61,863 nucleotides of DNA from the NCBI GenBank assembly GCA_964545075.1, contig CAZJFS010000007.1, positions 1 through 61,863 on the forward strand. Reading direction: 5' to 3'. Every line of letters begins with the position of its first letter. Position 1 is the stretch's first letter. Origin of the DNA: DAOPXV01 sp035352535. GTDB taxonomy: Bacteria; Muiribacteriota; UBA9980. This document shows positions 8,600 through 17,840 of the stretch, piece after piece. The notes below the pieces were generated by a model. It ran no database searches and had not been told where the DNA came from. It saw nothing but the letters and a program-made list of their open reading frames with translations. A program made the position numbers and the translations under genes.

Positions 8600-9200
8600 A
8601 TCAGGCTTACTTAGAAATAAAATTATAAAAAAAATAAAAAAAATCCTTCCGCCGGGCGATTACTTTCATTCGCTCGGCGTCGAGGCTGAATCGGCAAGGC
8701 TTTTAACCGCCATCCGGCGGCCCGATCTTTTCGCGAAAGCTTCGATTGCGGCTCTTTTGCATGATTTCGCGAAAGCTATGCCTTATGAGCGGATGCTGGA
8801 TATCGTTTCAAAATTCAGCCTTTCCGTTCCCTCGCGCAATATAATCAATTGCGGTTTTCTTCATGGCTATATATCGGCTTTTTACGCTGGCGGGTTCTTT
8901 GAAATAAAGGACGGTTATATTTTAACGGCAATAAAAAACCATACCCTCGGAAGGCGCGGCATGACAATTCTTGATAAAGTTATATTCATAGCCGACTATA
9001 TAGAGCCGGGCAGGGATTTTTCCGGGGTCGAAGAAACCCGGATGTCGGTTTACCGATATATCATACGTGAAAACTCTCTTGATAAAGCCTTATTATGCGT
9101 AATGGACGATAAAATAAAGAGTCTTCGTTTTTTAAAGATAAAAGTGGATTCCGGTTTTATCGCTTTGCGCGACTCTCTTTCCTCGCGCCTTGTTTCATAA
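8589..9200 (+). CDS. yqeK: HD-domain nucleotide hydrolase, YqeK family
   Basis: 203 aa, an HD-superfamily metal-dependent phosphohydrolase. YqeK proteins split diadenosine tetraphosphate symmetrically. Metal-binding motifs visible are HSLGVE, LLHDFAKA and KNHTLG, followed by the family's IFIADYIEPGR. The frame is open from 8559, but ATG 8589 gives the usual length and an 11-nt overlap with obgE, consistent with translational coupling. No rsfS follows, unlike the common nadD-yqeK-rsfS order. Confidence 0.88.
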   Translation: MNYKSGLLRNKIIKKIKKILPPGDYFHSLGVEAESARLLTAIRRPDLFAKASIAALLHDFAKAMPYERMLDIVSKFSLSVPSRNIINCGFLHGYISAFYAGGFFEIKDGYILTAIKNHTLGRRGMTILDKVIFIADYIEPGRDFSGVEETRMSVYRYIIRENSLDKALLCVMDDKIKSLRFLKIKVDSGFIALRDSLSSRLVS

Positions 9201-9208
9201 AAAAATAT

Positions 9209-9237
9209 TTGATTTATATAATAATATATGTTAAAAT
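9209..9237 (+). promoter_or_regulatory. Possible promoter of the foldase gene
   Basis: TTGATT (9209-9214) and TAAAAT (9232-9237) are 17 bp apart in the AT-rich gap after yqeK, about 60 nt upstream of the foldase start. In such AT-rich DNA the match is only moderately convincing. Confidence 0.4.
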
Positions 9238-9297
9238 TCATTTCAAAAAACTTGATATGTAATTGCCGGTTAATACTACCGTTATAAGGAGTTCGTT

Positions 9298-11694
9298 TTG
9301 AGATTGAATTTTTTTGTTGAAATCCCTTTGTTTTCATTGTTTTCTAACCAGATTACGGTACGAGGCTTATTTCAGCCATGCCGGGGCCGCCGTATGACAA
9401 AACTTGCGGATGTTGCAGGAACGCTTGCTTTTTTCAGCTTATTTATACTGCAGCTTTTGGTTTTTACTTCAGGCGCTTATGCCGCCGCCGCAAATCCGGA
9501 TATAACATTTGAGAATCAGGTGCGCCAGATAGTTGCGGAAGAGGTCGATAAAGCTTTTGAAAAATATTCACACACTGCCTCTAATGCGCTTAAGCCCTCT
9601 GAATTAACTAATGTTTTAATTCCCATTATAACCGAACAGGTCGTAAAACGCTCTCTTCCGCTTATCACTAACGTGGCGGGATCGACCGAAGCCGGCGGCG
9701 CTGACGATTCACTGACGCTTTTATCGATCAACGGCCAGAAGATAACGGCCGCGGAGGCGATAGATGAATATAAGCGAGTCCCTCAGCGTTCGCGCAATAT
9801 TTTTACGACCGAGGAAAAACTCAAGCAGTTTTTAAACGACGTGGTTCTGGTTAATCATCTTGTTTTAATGGAAGCCGAAAAGAAAAAACTTTTCGATCGC
9901 GAAGAGGTAAAAATACAGATTGAAAAGGCTTATGAGAATTTATTGATTGAAACTTTTTACAATCAGAAAAAAGAAGAGGCCAACAAAAGCATTTCCGTTA
10001 CGCTTGACGAGATTCAGGCGTTCTATGAACAGAACAAGGAAAATCGTTTTCAGATAAAAGACTGCGTTAAACTCGCAAATATTTTCGTTAAGTTCAATCC
10101 GGGCGATTCCGCGTCGGTGCAGCTGGCTAAATCAAAGATCGAAAAAGCCAAAGTGGAGCTTGACGTAGGAACTCCTTTCGAGAAAATATGGGAAAATTAT
10201 TCGGATGACCGTGAACATAAAAACGGTGTTCTTGGTATTTTCAAACGCGACAGATACGACAGAAACGTCGTTATTAACGAGGCTTTTTCGCGCAACCGTG
10301 GCGAATATACCAACATTATAAAAGGAAATAACGGCTTTTACATACTCAAGGTCCTTGAAAAAAACGATTCTAAGACAATACCGGTAGCGGAAGTAAAAAC
10401 CATGATAGAATCGGAATTGAAAGTGAAAAAAGAAAACGAATATCTTACCAGATGGTTTGACACGCTTAAAAGCAGGCATAACATAAAAATATACAAGGAA
10501 AAAATCGGCGGCACTCCTGATACGGTTGAAGTAGCGCAGTCATCGAGTCTGATGGCTTCAAAACTTGAATCGACCGTTGAAGCAGTTCTTGGCGCACAGG
10601 TTGTGGATGATTCGAAATTGTTGAAAATTTCCAAAGAAGCCGACGCGGAAGTTTCTTCGAAAACCGAAGAAACTAAAGAAGCCGTCAAAGACAAAAATTC
10701 AAAAAAAAGTTCCGCTAAAAAATCCAATAACAAGAAAGACAAAAAATCGTCAGCCAAATCCTCGCGCGATAAAAGCGGTTCTAAAGAAGTTTCGAAATCC
10801 AAAAAGAGCGGTTCTAAAGAAACTGATGAAGCCAGATCAGACAAGAAATCGCCCGAGGAAGCCACCAAGACGGTCGCAAATATGAGTTCTAAGACGAAAG
10901 ATGATTTGAATGAAGTTCTGGCTGAAGTGGATGACGCGAAAATAACGCGGCTTATGTATAATGAAACAATATCGCAGCTGCCTGCCGGTCACGGGATAGA
11001 TTTCGGCAAAATGTCGGAACGGCTTTCCATAATCGATAAGCTTTTGAACAGGGTTGTTCTGAAAAAAGAAGCTCAGCTTGCTCAGATGCCTAACGATCCG
11101 GCCTTCAAAAAAGAAATAAAGGCGATCGAAAACAAAATATTGGCAAGAGATCTGATTTTTGAAGAGGTTACTAAAAAAATAGAACCTTCAAAGAGCGAGA
11201 TAAAAAGTTATTATGAGAAGAACAACAAACAGTACCACGCGCGGCACATTCTTGTTTCCGTTAAAAATCATAACGATAAGAGTGAAGTCGAAAGCGCACG
11301 CGCAAAAGCGCAAATGATACAGAAAAAACTTTCAACTGATGATTTCGATCAGGTCGCCAGGGCATTTTCGGACGATATGTCGAAAAACGACGGCGGTCTG
11401 CTTCCGCCCTTTACTTACGACGATATGGTCGAGCCGTTCTCCGATGCGGTGAAAGCAATGAAACCGGGCGAAGTATCAGCGCCCGTTCTTACCAATTTTG
11501 GTTTTCACATAATAAAGCTCGAAGACGTTCAGACTCTTAGCTTTTCCGATTCCAAAATAAAGGAAAAGCTCGCGCCGCTCATTCAGAAAAAGTTGCTTTT
11601 GAAATATATCGAAACGCTTAAAACCTCGTATGATTATAAATTTGAGGACAAAAATATCAAATACGCTATTGAAAACAAACTTTTTCAGCGTTAG
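9298..11694 (+). CDS. Exported foldase with two parvulin (PpiC/SurA) modules
   Basis: 798 aa. AAGGAG at 9286-9291 supports the TTG start; an in-frame ATG at 9394 would begin directly at the signal peptide, whose hydrophobic core ends in GAYAAAA. Two SurA-N-plus-rotamase halves follow. The first rotamase (about 255-355) is degenerate. The second (about 644-744) is canonical, with ARHILV, DDMSKNDGGLLPPF and FGFHIIKL. Between them (about 464-525) is a Lys/Ser-rich low-complexity linker. Parvulins isomerise prolyl bonds and chaperone outer-membrane or secreted proteins, and this genome region encodes many such clients. Confidence 0.88.
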   Translation: MRLNFFVEIPLFSLFSNQITVRGLFQPCRGRRMTKLADVAGTLAFFSLFILQLLVFTSGAYAAAANPDITFENQVRQIVAEEVDKAFEKYSHTASNALKPSELTNVLIPIITEQVVKRSLPLITNVAGSTEAGGADDSLTLLSINGQKITAAEAIDEYKRVPQRSRNIFTTEEKLKQFLNDVVLVNHLVLMEAEKKKLFDREEVKIQIEKAYENLLIETFYNQKKEEANKSISVTLDEIQAFYEQNKENRFQIKDCVKLANIFVKFNPGDSASVQLAKSKIEKAKVELDVGTPFEKIWENYSDDREHKNGVLGIFKRDRYDRNVVINEAFSRNRGEYTNIIKGNNGFYILKVLEKNDSKTIPVAEVKTMIESELKVKKENEYLTRWFDTLKSRHNIKIYKEKIGGTPDTVEVAQSSSLMASKLESTVEAVLGAQVVDDSKLLKISKEADAEVSSKTEETKEAVKDKNSKKSSAKKSNNKKDKKSSAKSSRDKSGSKEVSKSKKSGSKETDEARSDKKSPEEATKTVANMSSKTKDDLNEVLAEVDDAKITRLMYNETISQLPAGHGIDFGKMSERLSIIDKLLNRVVLKKEAQLAQMPNDPAFKKEIKAIENKILARDLIFEEVTKKIEPSKSEIKSYYEKNNKQYHARHILVSVKNHNDKSEVESARAKAQMIQKKLSTDDFDQVARAFSDDMSKNDGGLLPPFTYDDMVEPFSDAVKAMKPGEVSAPVLTNFGFHIIKLEDVQTLSFSDSKIKEKLAPLIQKKLLLKYIETLKTSYDYKFEDKNIKYAIENKLFQR

Positions 11695-11717
11695 TAAAGA
11701 AAGACGGGTTGTAAAAA

Positions 11718-12515
11718 ATGAACGATCGCAAGGAAATATTAAAAAGATTCGACAAATTTCTAGATATAATTGAAAAACTTCGCCATCCGGAAGACGGCTG
11801 CCCTTGGGATAGAAAACAGACCATTTATACCATGAAGGATTTTTTCCTTGAAGAATGTTACGAACTTATGCACGAGGTTGAGGCCAATGATGCGGTCAAA
11901 ATATCTGATGAACTCGGAGACGTTATGCTTTTGATAGCTCTTTGCTCTCAGATAGAATCGGAATCAGGCCGTTTTGACATAGGCGACGTTATTTCCAAAA
12001 TATCAGATAAACTCATCGAGCGCCATCCGCATGTTTTTGGCGATACGACCGTCGACGGGGCCGATGACGTAGTGAAAAAATGGGATCAGATCAAGCGTGA
12101 AAAAGGCAAGAACAAAAGTATAACCGACGATCTTAAAATGAACGTTCCGCCGCTTTTATGGGCTTATAAAGCACAAAAGCGCCTGGCTAACATCGGCTTT
12201 GATTTTAAAAGCGCGGATGAAACGCTCGTTAAAGTCAAGGAAGAATACAAAGAATTTATACACGCGATCGAAGAAGGAAACGCAAAGCATATTGAACATG
12301 AATTGGGAGATATGTTTTTTTCACTTATAAATTATGCGCGTCATGCGTCTATAAATCCTGATACCGCATTGATTTCAAGCGTCGCCAAATTTATCGATCG
12401 CGTAAGATTTATTGAAGAAAATTCCGACGGCCATTACGGCCGTAAAATGGAAGAGCTGACCATGGCTGAAATGGACGCGCTATGGGATTTATCAAAAAAG
12501 GTTTTGAAAAAATAA
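11718..12515 (+). CDS. mazG: Nucleoside triphosphate pyrophosphohydrolase MazG
   Basis: 265 aa, the two-domain MazG form that hydrolyses (d)NTPs to monophosphates and pyrophosphate. The N-terminal domain has GCPWDRKQT, EECYEL and DELGDVMLL; the C-terminal domain repeats the pattern with EEYKEF and HELGDMFFSL. The metal-binding E-E-D residues are kept in both halves. It lies 23 nt after the foldase gene and 22 nt before accB, so the run may be co-transcribed, though the functions are unrelated. Confidence 0.93.
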   Translation: MNDRKEILKRFDKFLDIIEKLRHPEDGCPWDRKQTIYTMKDFFLEECYELMHEVEANDAVKISDELGDVMLLIALCSQIESESGRFDIGDVISKISDKLIERHPHVFGDTTVDGADDVVKKWDQIKREKGKNKSITDDLKMNVPPLLWAYKAQKRLANIGFDFKSADETLVKVKEEYKEFIHAIEEGNAKHIEHELGDMFFSLINYARHASINPDTALISSVAKFIDRVRFIEENSDGHYGRKMEELTMAEMDALWDLSKKVLKK

Positions 12516-12537
12516 GTTGTGTCAATAAGGAGAGCGT

Positions 12538-13002
12538 ATGGACGTAAATACTATAAAAAACTTTATAAAATTTCTTAAGGAAAGCCATTATAATGAGTTT
12601 TCAATGCGCGATGGAGGCGTTACGCTTAAAGTCAAGTTTGAGCCCGAAAGAAAAAACGATCAAAAAATTCATGGCATCGATACCGTTATCAAAAACAAAT
12701 CGGCGGAAAAAAAAGAGGCTGAAGAAAAAGATAGCGCCGCGAAGGCGGCATCTGACAAATTTGTGAAAATAATAACTTCGCCCATAGTCGGAAGATTTTA
12801 TTCGACGATGATGGCGGATAATCTCGAGCCGATCAGGGAAGGCGATCCTATAAGAATGAATCAGAAGATATGCATGATAGAAGCCATGAATATCGAGCAT
12901 GAAATAAGTTCGCCATATAGCGGGATCATGGAAGAAATGTTCGTCGATGACGGTTCGCCCGTCATGTACGGCCAGCCGTTGTTTAAGGTCAGGACGAATT
13001 AG
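12538..13002 (+). CDS. accB: AccB-type biotin carboxyl carrier protein with Asn at the biotinylation site
   Basis: 154 aa, standard AccB length. The N-terminal helix (MDVNTIKNFIKFLKES) and a charged hinge lead to the biotinyl domain (about 78-154). The family motif EAMK-M/L reads EAMNIEHE: residue 118 is Asn (AAT, 12889-12891) where the biotin-bearing Lys lies 35-40 residues from the C-terminus. All else in the domain, including CMI before and SPYSG after, is normal. AAGGAG precedes the ATG. accC follows 58 nt later. As written the protein cannot carry biotin, so either this base is wrong or the protein works differently. Confidence 0.9.
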   Translation: MDVNTIKNFIKFLKESHYNEFSMRDGGVTLKVKFEPERKNDQKIHGIDTVIKNKSAEKKEAEEKDSAAKAASDKFVKIITSPIVGRFYSTMMADNLEPIREGDPIRMNQKICMIEAMNIEHEISSPYSGIMEEMFVDDGSPVMYGQPLFKVRTN

Positions 13003-13060
13003 GCGTTCTCCGCAAAACCCCTGGTTTTTATTAAAATAAAAAAGGCGGGAAATACAAATT

Positions 13061-14398
13061 ATGATAAAAAGAGTTCTTGTTGCAAACCGCGGTGAGATAG
13101 CCATAAGAATAATAAGAGCTTGTCACGAGCTCGGCGTCGAGGCGATAGCGGTTTATTCCGAGGCCGACGCTGAAAGTCTTCATGTGAAAATGGCGGACGG
13201 CGCTGTCTGCGTAGGGCCCGCGAATCCCAAGGAAAGCTATCTTTATGTTCCGAATATAATATCAGCCGCTGAGGTAACTGACTGCGACGCCGTTCATCCT
13301 GGATACGGATTTCTCTCAGAGAATGCTGATTTTGCTGAAATATGCAAAAAACATCAGCTCAATTTCATCGGCCCCGAACCCCGCGTGATATTGCTCATGG
13401 GCGATAAATCTCAGGCAAGGGCCATGATGCGGACCGCCGGAGTGCCTATCGTTCCTGGTTCGGCTCCGCTTGCTTCTTCGGACGAAGCCGTGATCGAGGC
13501 TGAAAAAATAGGTTATCCCGTTATAATAAAAGCTTCCGGCGGCGGCGGCGGAAAAGGAATGAGAATAGCCCGTTCTTCCAATGAGATAAGGACGAGCTTT
13601 GACGTCGCCAAAAACGAGGCCAGAATGGCTTTTAATAATGACGAGGTTTATATTGAAAAATATATTGAAAAAGCCCGCCATATAGAATTTCAGGTAATAG
13701 CCGACCACCACGGCAACGTTGCCCATCTTGGGGAGCGTGATTGCTCAATACAGCGCAGGCATCAAAAACTCGTCGAGGAAGCGCCTTCGTCGTTTCTGAC
13801 GGAAAGTCTCCGCCACCGCATGGGCGATATCGCGGTTAAAGCCGTAAAAACGGCCAAGTATACTAATGCCGGTACTATTGAATTTATTATGGATCCGGAT
13901 AAAAACTTTTATTTTATGGAAATGAATTCACGCATACAGGTCGAGCATCCCGTCACCGAAATGGTAACGGGCATAGATCTTGTAAAGGAGCAGATATTGA
14001 TCGCTTCCGGCCACCACCTTTCATTTTCTCAAAAAACATTGAATATTTCAGGCCATGCCATCGAATGCAGAATATGCGCCGAAGATCCATCAAATCATTT
14101 CATTCCGCAGGTTGGAACCATAATTGATTACATCCCGTCGGGCGGTCCCTGCGTAAGGATCGATACTCACGTTCACTCCGGCTATTATGTTTCGCCGCAT
14201 TATGACTCCATGATAGGCAAGGTTATCGTGCATGGAAAGGACAGAACAGAAGCTATCGCCCGTATGAAGCGGGTTCTTGCGGAAATAAAATTCACCGGTC
14301 TTAATACGACCATACCTTTCTTTCAGAAGCTTTTAAATAACGACAGATTCGTTAAAGGAGATATTTCCACGAGTTTTATCGCGGAAATGGGAGCGTGA
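13061..14398 (+). CDS. accC: Biotin carboxylase subunit of acetyl-CoA carboxylase
   Basis: 445 aa, full length. It carboxylates biotin on AccB with ATP and bicarbonate, the first half-reaction of malonyl-CoA synthesis. The biotin-carboxylase N domain (KRVLVANRGEIAIRII), the ATP-grasp Gly loop (ASGGGGGKGMRI) and the active-site MEMNSRIQVEHPVTE are intact (MNSR instead of the usual MNTR). Nothing suggests loss of function, which makes the altered AccB next to it more puzzling. Confidence 0.96.
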   Translation: MIKRVLVANRGEIAIRIIRACHELGVEAIAVYSEADAESLHVKMADGAVCVGPANPKESYLYVPNIISAAEVTDCDAVHPGYGFLSENADFAEICKKHQLNFIGPEPRVILLMGDKSQARAMMRTAGVPIVPGSAPLASSDEAVIEAEKIGYPVIIKASGGGGGKGMRIARSSNEIRTSFDVAKNEARMAFNNDEVYIEKYIEKARHIEFQVIADHHGNVAHLGERDCSIQRRHQKLVEEAPSSFLTESLRHRMGDIAVKAVKTAKYTNAGTIEFIMDPDKNFYFMEMNSRIQVEHPVTEMVTGIDLVKEQILIASGHHLSFSQKTLNISGHAIECRICAEDPSNHFIPQVGTIIDYIPSGGPCVRIDTHVHSGYYVSPHYDSMIGKVIVHGKDRTEAIARMKRVLAEIKFTGLNTTIPFFQKLLNNDRFVKGDISTSFIAEMGA

Positions 14399-14407
14399 TT
14401 TCATAAT

Positions 14408-15151
14408 ATGGCCGATCTTTCCCCTGAAGAAATGGAGCGTATAAAACTTGAAGAGCTCCGAAAAATTGAAGAAATAGAACGCGATAACCGCGAGAAAAAA
14501 TTGAGGCTCCAGGCTGAACTCAAAAAGATCGAGGAAGCTAAAAAGCCTTCGGAAGCCGAATCCGTTAGGGACGATAGCAGGGTGCGCGAGGAAATCCGCG
14601 CCCGCGAAATGCTTTCACGCGGGTATATAGAGGTCGGGGGACAGTGGGTATTAAGCGAAGAATTCGAACGCAACGAGCGTGAACGTGAGCAAAAGGTTCG
14701 CGAAGAAGAAGAAAAGAAGGAACGGTCGAAGCAGCGTAAACTCGACCGTGAAAAAGCCGATTATGAAGATTATAAAACATCGGTTATAATTCCCATCAAG
14801 GCGTTCGCGGTCACTATATATGTATCTTTCGCCATGATCATTACAGGCGCGGCGCTAGCTATAACGGGACTTAAGCTCAGGTATTGGATGTCGACGCTTT
14901 TCGCGCCAGGAATGGGTGTGCTGATTGTGGGGCTCATCGCTTTATTGACGTTTTTGTATCTTTTGATAGAAGCGGAAGCGAAACTTATCGAAAGATCGTT
15001 CATAATTTTTGAGAACGAAAGATATGGATTTGAAGACGAAGCCGAAATAAAAAATTACGCGAGAATTCTCGCGAGGTATCTGGCGCGCAGGATAAACCCC
15101 GGACTTCCGAAGCCTGAACCGCCTTCCGACGAGGGAAATGAAGATAGTTAA
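14408..15151 (+). CDS. Unknown coiled-coil protein with two membrane segments
   Basis: 247 aa; I do not recognise a family. Residues 1-125 are extremely rich in Glu, Lys and Arg and predict a long coiled coil, containing GYIEVGGQWVLSEEFERNE, a short motif also seen near membrane-anchored helical proteins. Two transmembrane segments follow, about 133-155 and 165-187, joined by a short loop, then a basic tail. The stop is immediately followed by the xseA ATG, so they are coupled. In the Firmicutes order asp23, nusB and folD stand between accC and xseA; this gene occupies that place but shows no likeness to them. Confidence 0.75.
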   Translation: MADLSPEEMERIKLEELRKIEEIERDNREKKLRLQAELKKIEEAKKPSEAESVRDDSRVREEIRAREMLSRGYIEVGGQWVLSEEFERNEREREQKVREEEEKKERSKQRKLDREKADYEDYKTSVIIPIKAFAVTIYVSFAMIITGAALAITGLKLRYWMSTLFAPGMGVLIVGLIALLTFLYLLIEAEAKLIERSFIIFENERYGFEDEAEIKNYARILARYLARRINPGLPKPEPPSDEGNEDS

Positions 15152-16501
15152 ATGATAGAATATTTAAAAAATGACAGCGTATATACGGTTACGGAAATTA
15201 ACCAGTATGTTTCGGATATGTTCGCCAATGACGCCGAGCTTACGTCGGTGCTGGTGCGCGGGGAAATTTCGAATTTCACCAACCATCTGGCTTCCGGCCA
15301 TTTTTATTTTTCGCTCAAGGACGCCGGTTCCAGGATAAACTGCGTGATGTTCAAAAACAGCAACAGGCTTTTGAAATTCATGCCGCAGAACGGCCAGTCC
15401 GTCGTTATAAAAGGTTACGTCGGAACGTACATTCAGCGCGGCGAATATCAGCTATACGCCTCCTCCATTGAAAAAGAAGGCACGGGAGAGCTTTATAAAA
15501 AGTTTCTTGAACTAAAGGAAAAATTTGAAAAAGCGGGATATTTTGACGAGGCCAGGAAAAGGCCGATACCGGTTCTTCCCAGGCGTATAGGCGTCGTTAC
15601 CGCGCCGGAAGGCTCTGTAATATGCGATATTTTGAATATTTTAAAGCGCCGTTTTTTTAATATGCCGCTCGTCATCGCTCCGGCTTACGTCCAGGGCGGC
15701 CTCGCTGCCGCGAGCATTTGCGAAGCTATAGCCCGGCTTAATTCTCTGGAGGACGTCGATGTTATCATAGTCGCCAGGGGCGGAGGCTCGATCGAAGAGT
15801 TGTGGCCTTTCAATGAAGAATCCGTCGCCATGGCCGTTTTGGAAAGTAAAAAGCCTGTGATATCCGCCGTCGGGCATCAGACCGATTTTACGATATGCGA
15901 TTTCGTAAGCGATATGAGAGCGCCTACGCCTTCGGCGGCCGCGGAATTGGTGGTTTTTTCAAAAGATGAAACGCTGGAAGATCTGGAGCGGATGCTATCA
16001 CGCCTTGATATGGCCGCATCCTCTATGTTCGCGGCCGCGTCTTCTAAACTCGATTACCTGGGGCAGAAGCTCGCTTCACATTCGCCGGAAAAAGTTTTTG
16101 AGAACTACAGGATGCACATTGATAATATTGAAATGACGATGCGCTCCGTTATGAGCCGGAAAATGTCTGAAGCATCGGCCCGCGTCAGTGAAGTTTCGCC
16201 GAAGGCGCATATCGCCAGGCTGCGCGGTTTGACCGCCAGATACAGCGAAAGGATAGCGAATATAAAGAAACATATCGACGCCAGGATAAATTCAAAATGT
16301 GAATCTGCCGCTAACGTACTTGAAAATACATGGTTGAAATTTTCGGTCCACGATTACAAAAAAGTTCTTGAATTGGGTTATTCACTGGTAATGGGGGCGG
16401 CGGACGGCAAACTCATAAGAACCGCGGCCCAGGCCGCCGAAAATGAAAAGGTCAACATTAAATTTTCCGATGGCGAAATCGCCGCTGTTATATGCCGCTA
16501 G
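15152..16501 (+). CDS. xseA: Exodeoxyribonuclease VII large subunit
   Basis: 449 aa. Exonuclease VII degrades single-stranded DNA from either end. An N-terminal OB-fold (about 10-105, with RGEISNF and GHFYFSLKD) precedes the catalytic domain, with RIGVVTAPEG, ARGGGSIEELWPFN and SAVGHQTDFTICDFVSD, and then a helical arm. It starts directly after the upstream stop and is followed by xseB after 72 nt. Confidence 0.96.
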   Translation: MIEYLKNDSVYTVTEINQYVSDMFANDAELTSVLVRGEISNFTNHLASGHFYFSLKDAGSRINCVMFKNSNRLLKFMPQNGQSVVIKGYVGTYIQRGEYQLYASSIEKEGTGELYKKFLELKEKFEKAGYFDEARKRPIPVLPRRIGVVTAPEGSVICDILNILKRRFFNMPLVIAPAYVQGGLAAASICEAIARLNSLEDVDVIIVARGGGSIEELWPFNEESVAMAVLESKKPVISAVGHQTDFTICDFVSDMRAPTPSAAAELVVFSKDETLEDLERMLSRLDMAASSMFAAASSKLDYLGQKLASHSPEKVFENYRMHIDNIEMTMRSVMSRKMSEASARVSEVSPKAHIARLRGLTARYSERIANIKKHIDARINSKCESAANVLENTWLKFSVHDYKKVLELGYSLVMGAADGKLIRTAAQAAENEKVNIKFSDGEIAAVICR

Positions 16502-16573
16502 CGCGCCGCCTGAAAGCGGTTGCGCGTCCTCTGCATCCAATTTTATTATTATTTTAAGGAAAGTGATGAAAAA

Positions 16574-16858
16574 ATGGCCCTTAGAAAGGAACATAATAAA
16601 GAAGCCGCTGATAAGGCCTGCGACCTTTCAACCTTAAAGTTCGAAGAAGGCTTGAAAAAGCTTGAAGAGACGCTTGAAGCGCTTGAAAATGAAGAACTGC
16701 CTCTCGAGGAATCAATAAAAAAATACGAGCAGGGCATCCAGCTTTATAATTTCTGCCGCGCCAAGCTCGAGTCGCTTGAAAAGAAGATCGAGATCATATC
16801 GAAAGGCACGGGCGCCGAAATAGAACTCAAACCATATGAACGCAAGGAAATCGAATAA
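16574..16858 (+). CDS. xseB: Exodeoxyribonuclease VII small subunit
   Basis: 94 aa, the usual size. XseB helices bind the XseA arm. The core LKFEEGLKKLEETLEALE and LEESIKKYEQGI is diagnostic. The frame is open from 16520, but the ATG at 16574 after AAGGAAA gives the normal N-terminus. A small GC-rich hairpin lies between xseA and xseB without a T-run. Confidence 0.92.
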   Translation: MALRKEHNKEAADKACDLSTLKFEEGLKKLEETLEALENEELPLEESIKKYEQGIQLYNFCRAKLESLEKKIEIISKGTGAEIELKPYERKEIE

Positions 16859-16888
16859 ATAAAAAAATACAAAGAGGCTGATTTTTAA

Positions 16889-17821
16889 ATGAGTATCACA
16901 GGTAACCGTTACGGTGAAATAGCCAGAGTCCTTGAAGATTATAGGGAAACTGTCGATAAATTTCTCGACAAAAACATAATGCCTTCCGAAAAGACGCTGC
17001 CAAATAAGCTTCATGAGGCTATGAGATATTCCGTTTTCGCCGGCGGCAAAAGAATAAGACCCATAATCGCAATGCTTACGTGTAAAATGTTTTCCGGGAA
17101 CATGGAGGACGTGCTTCCTGTCGCCGCCGCGATAGAGCTTATCCATACTTATTCCCTCATCCATGACGATCTTCCGGCCATGGACGACGACGATATGCGC
17201 CGGGGCAAACCTTCATGCCACAAAGTTTACGGAGAAGCGATAGCGATACTGGCCGGCGATGCGCTTCTTACGAAGGCGTTCGAGGTGCTCTCCAGGGCGC
17301 CGAAGACCACGGGAATAAGGCCCGACGTGGCGAATCTCATACTTGAATCGCTCGCGCAGGGCGCTGGCAGTATCGGAATGGCCGGCGGGCAGGCGATGGA
17401 CATATTATCAACGACGACCGTTAAAACGGAAAAAAAGATCAACGAGATATTATTATACGAAATCCATAAGAGAAAGACCGCCGCGCTTATAGCGGCTTCG
17501 GCGCGGGCCGGGGCTTTCGTGGCGGGCGCCGGAATATCCGATATTAACGTTGTCGACGATTTTGGAAACGGGCTCGGGCTTTTGTTCCAGATATCCGACG
17601 ATATTCTGGATTGCACTACCACGTCCGAAAAACTTGGAAAGACACCGGGAAAAGATAAGGATAAAAACAAGCTTACCTTCGTATCGTTATTTGGCATAGA
17701 GGCGGCCACGAAAAAATTACGCGAATTCCAGGCGAAAACAAGGTCGTTTATCGCATGCTATGGCGACCGCGCAAGGCTTTTGACCGAACTTACCGATTAT
17801 ATAGCGACGCGGGGAAACTAG
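16889..17821 (+). CDS. ispA: Polyprenyl (farnesyl/geranyl) diphosphate synthase
   Basis: 310 aa trans-prenyltransferase, which condenses isopentenyl diphosphate with allylic diphosphates. The first Asp-rich motif (DDLPAMDDDD, from about residue 92) and the second (DDILD, about 237) are both intact. The sequence AVFAGGKRIRP near 47-57 is typical. Position between xseB and dxs, as in Firmicutes, supports farnesyl diphosphate synthase; chain length cannot be fixed from sequence alone. Confidence 0.93.
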   Translation: MSITGNRYGEIARVLEDYRETVDKFLDKNIMPSEKTLPNKLHEAMRYSVFAGGKRIRPIIAMLTCKMFSGNMEDVLPVAAAIELIHTYSLIHDDLPAMDDDDMRRGKPSCHKVYGEAIAILAGDALLTKAFEVLSRAPKTTGIRPDVANLILESLAQGAGSIGMAGGQAMDILSTTTVKTEKKINEILLYEIHKRKTAALIAASARAGAFVAGAGISDINVVDDFGNGLGLLFQISDDILDCTTTSEKLGKTPGKDKDKNKLTFVSLFGIEAATKKLREFQAKTRSFIACYGDRARLLTELTDYIATRGN

Positions 17822-17840
17822 AATAAGAAGTGAATAATAA

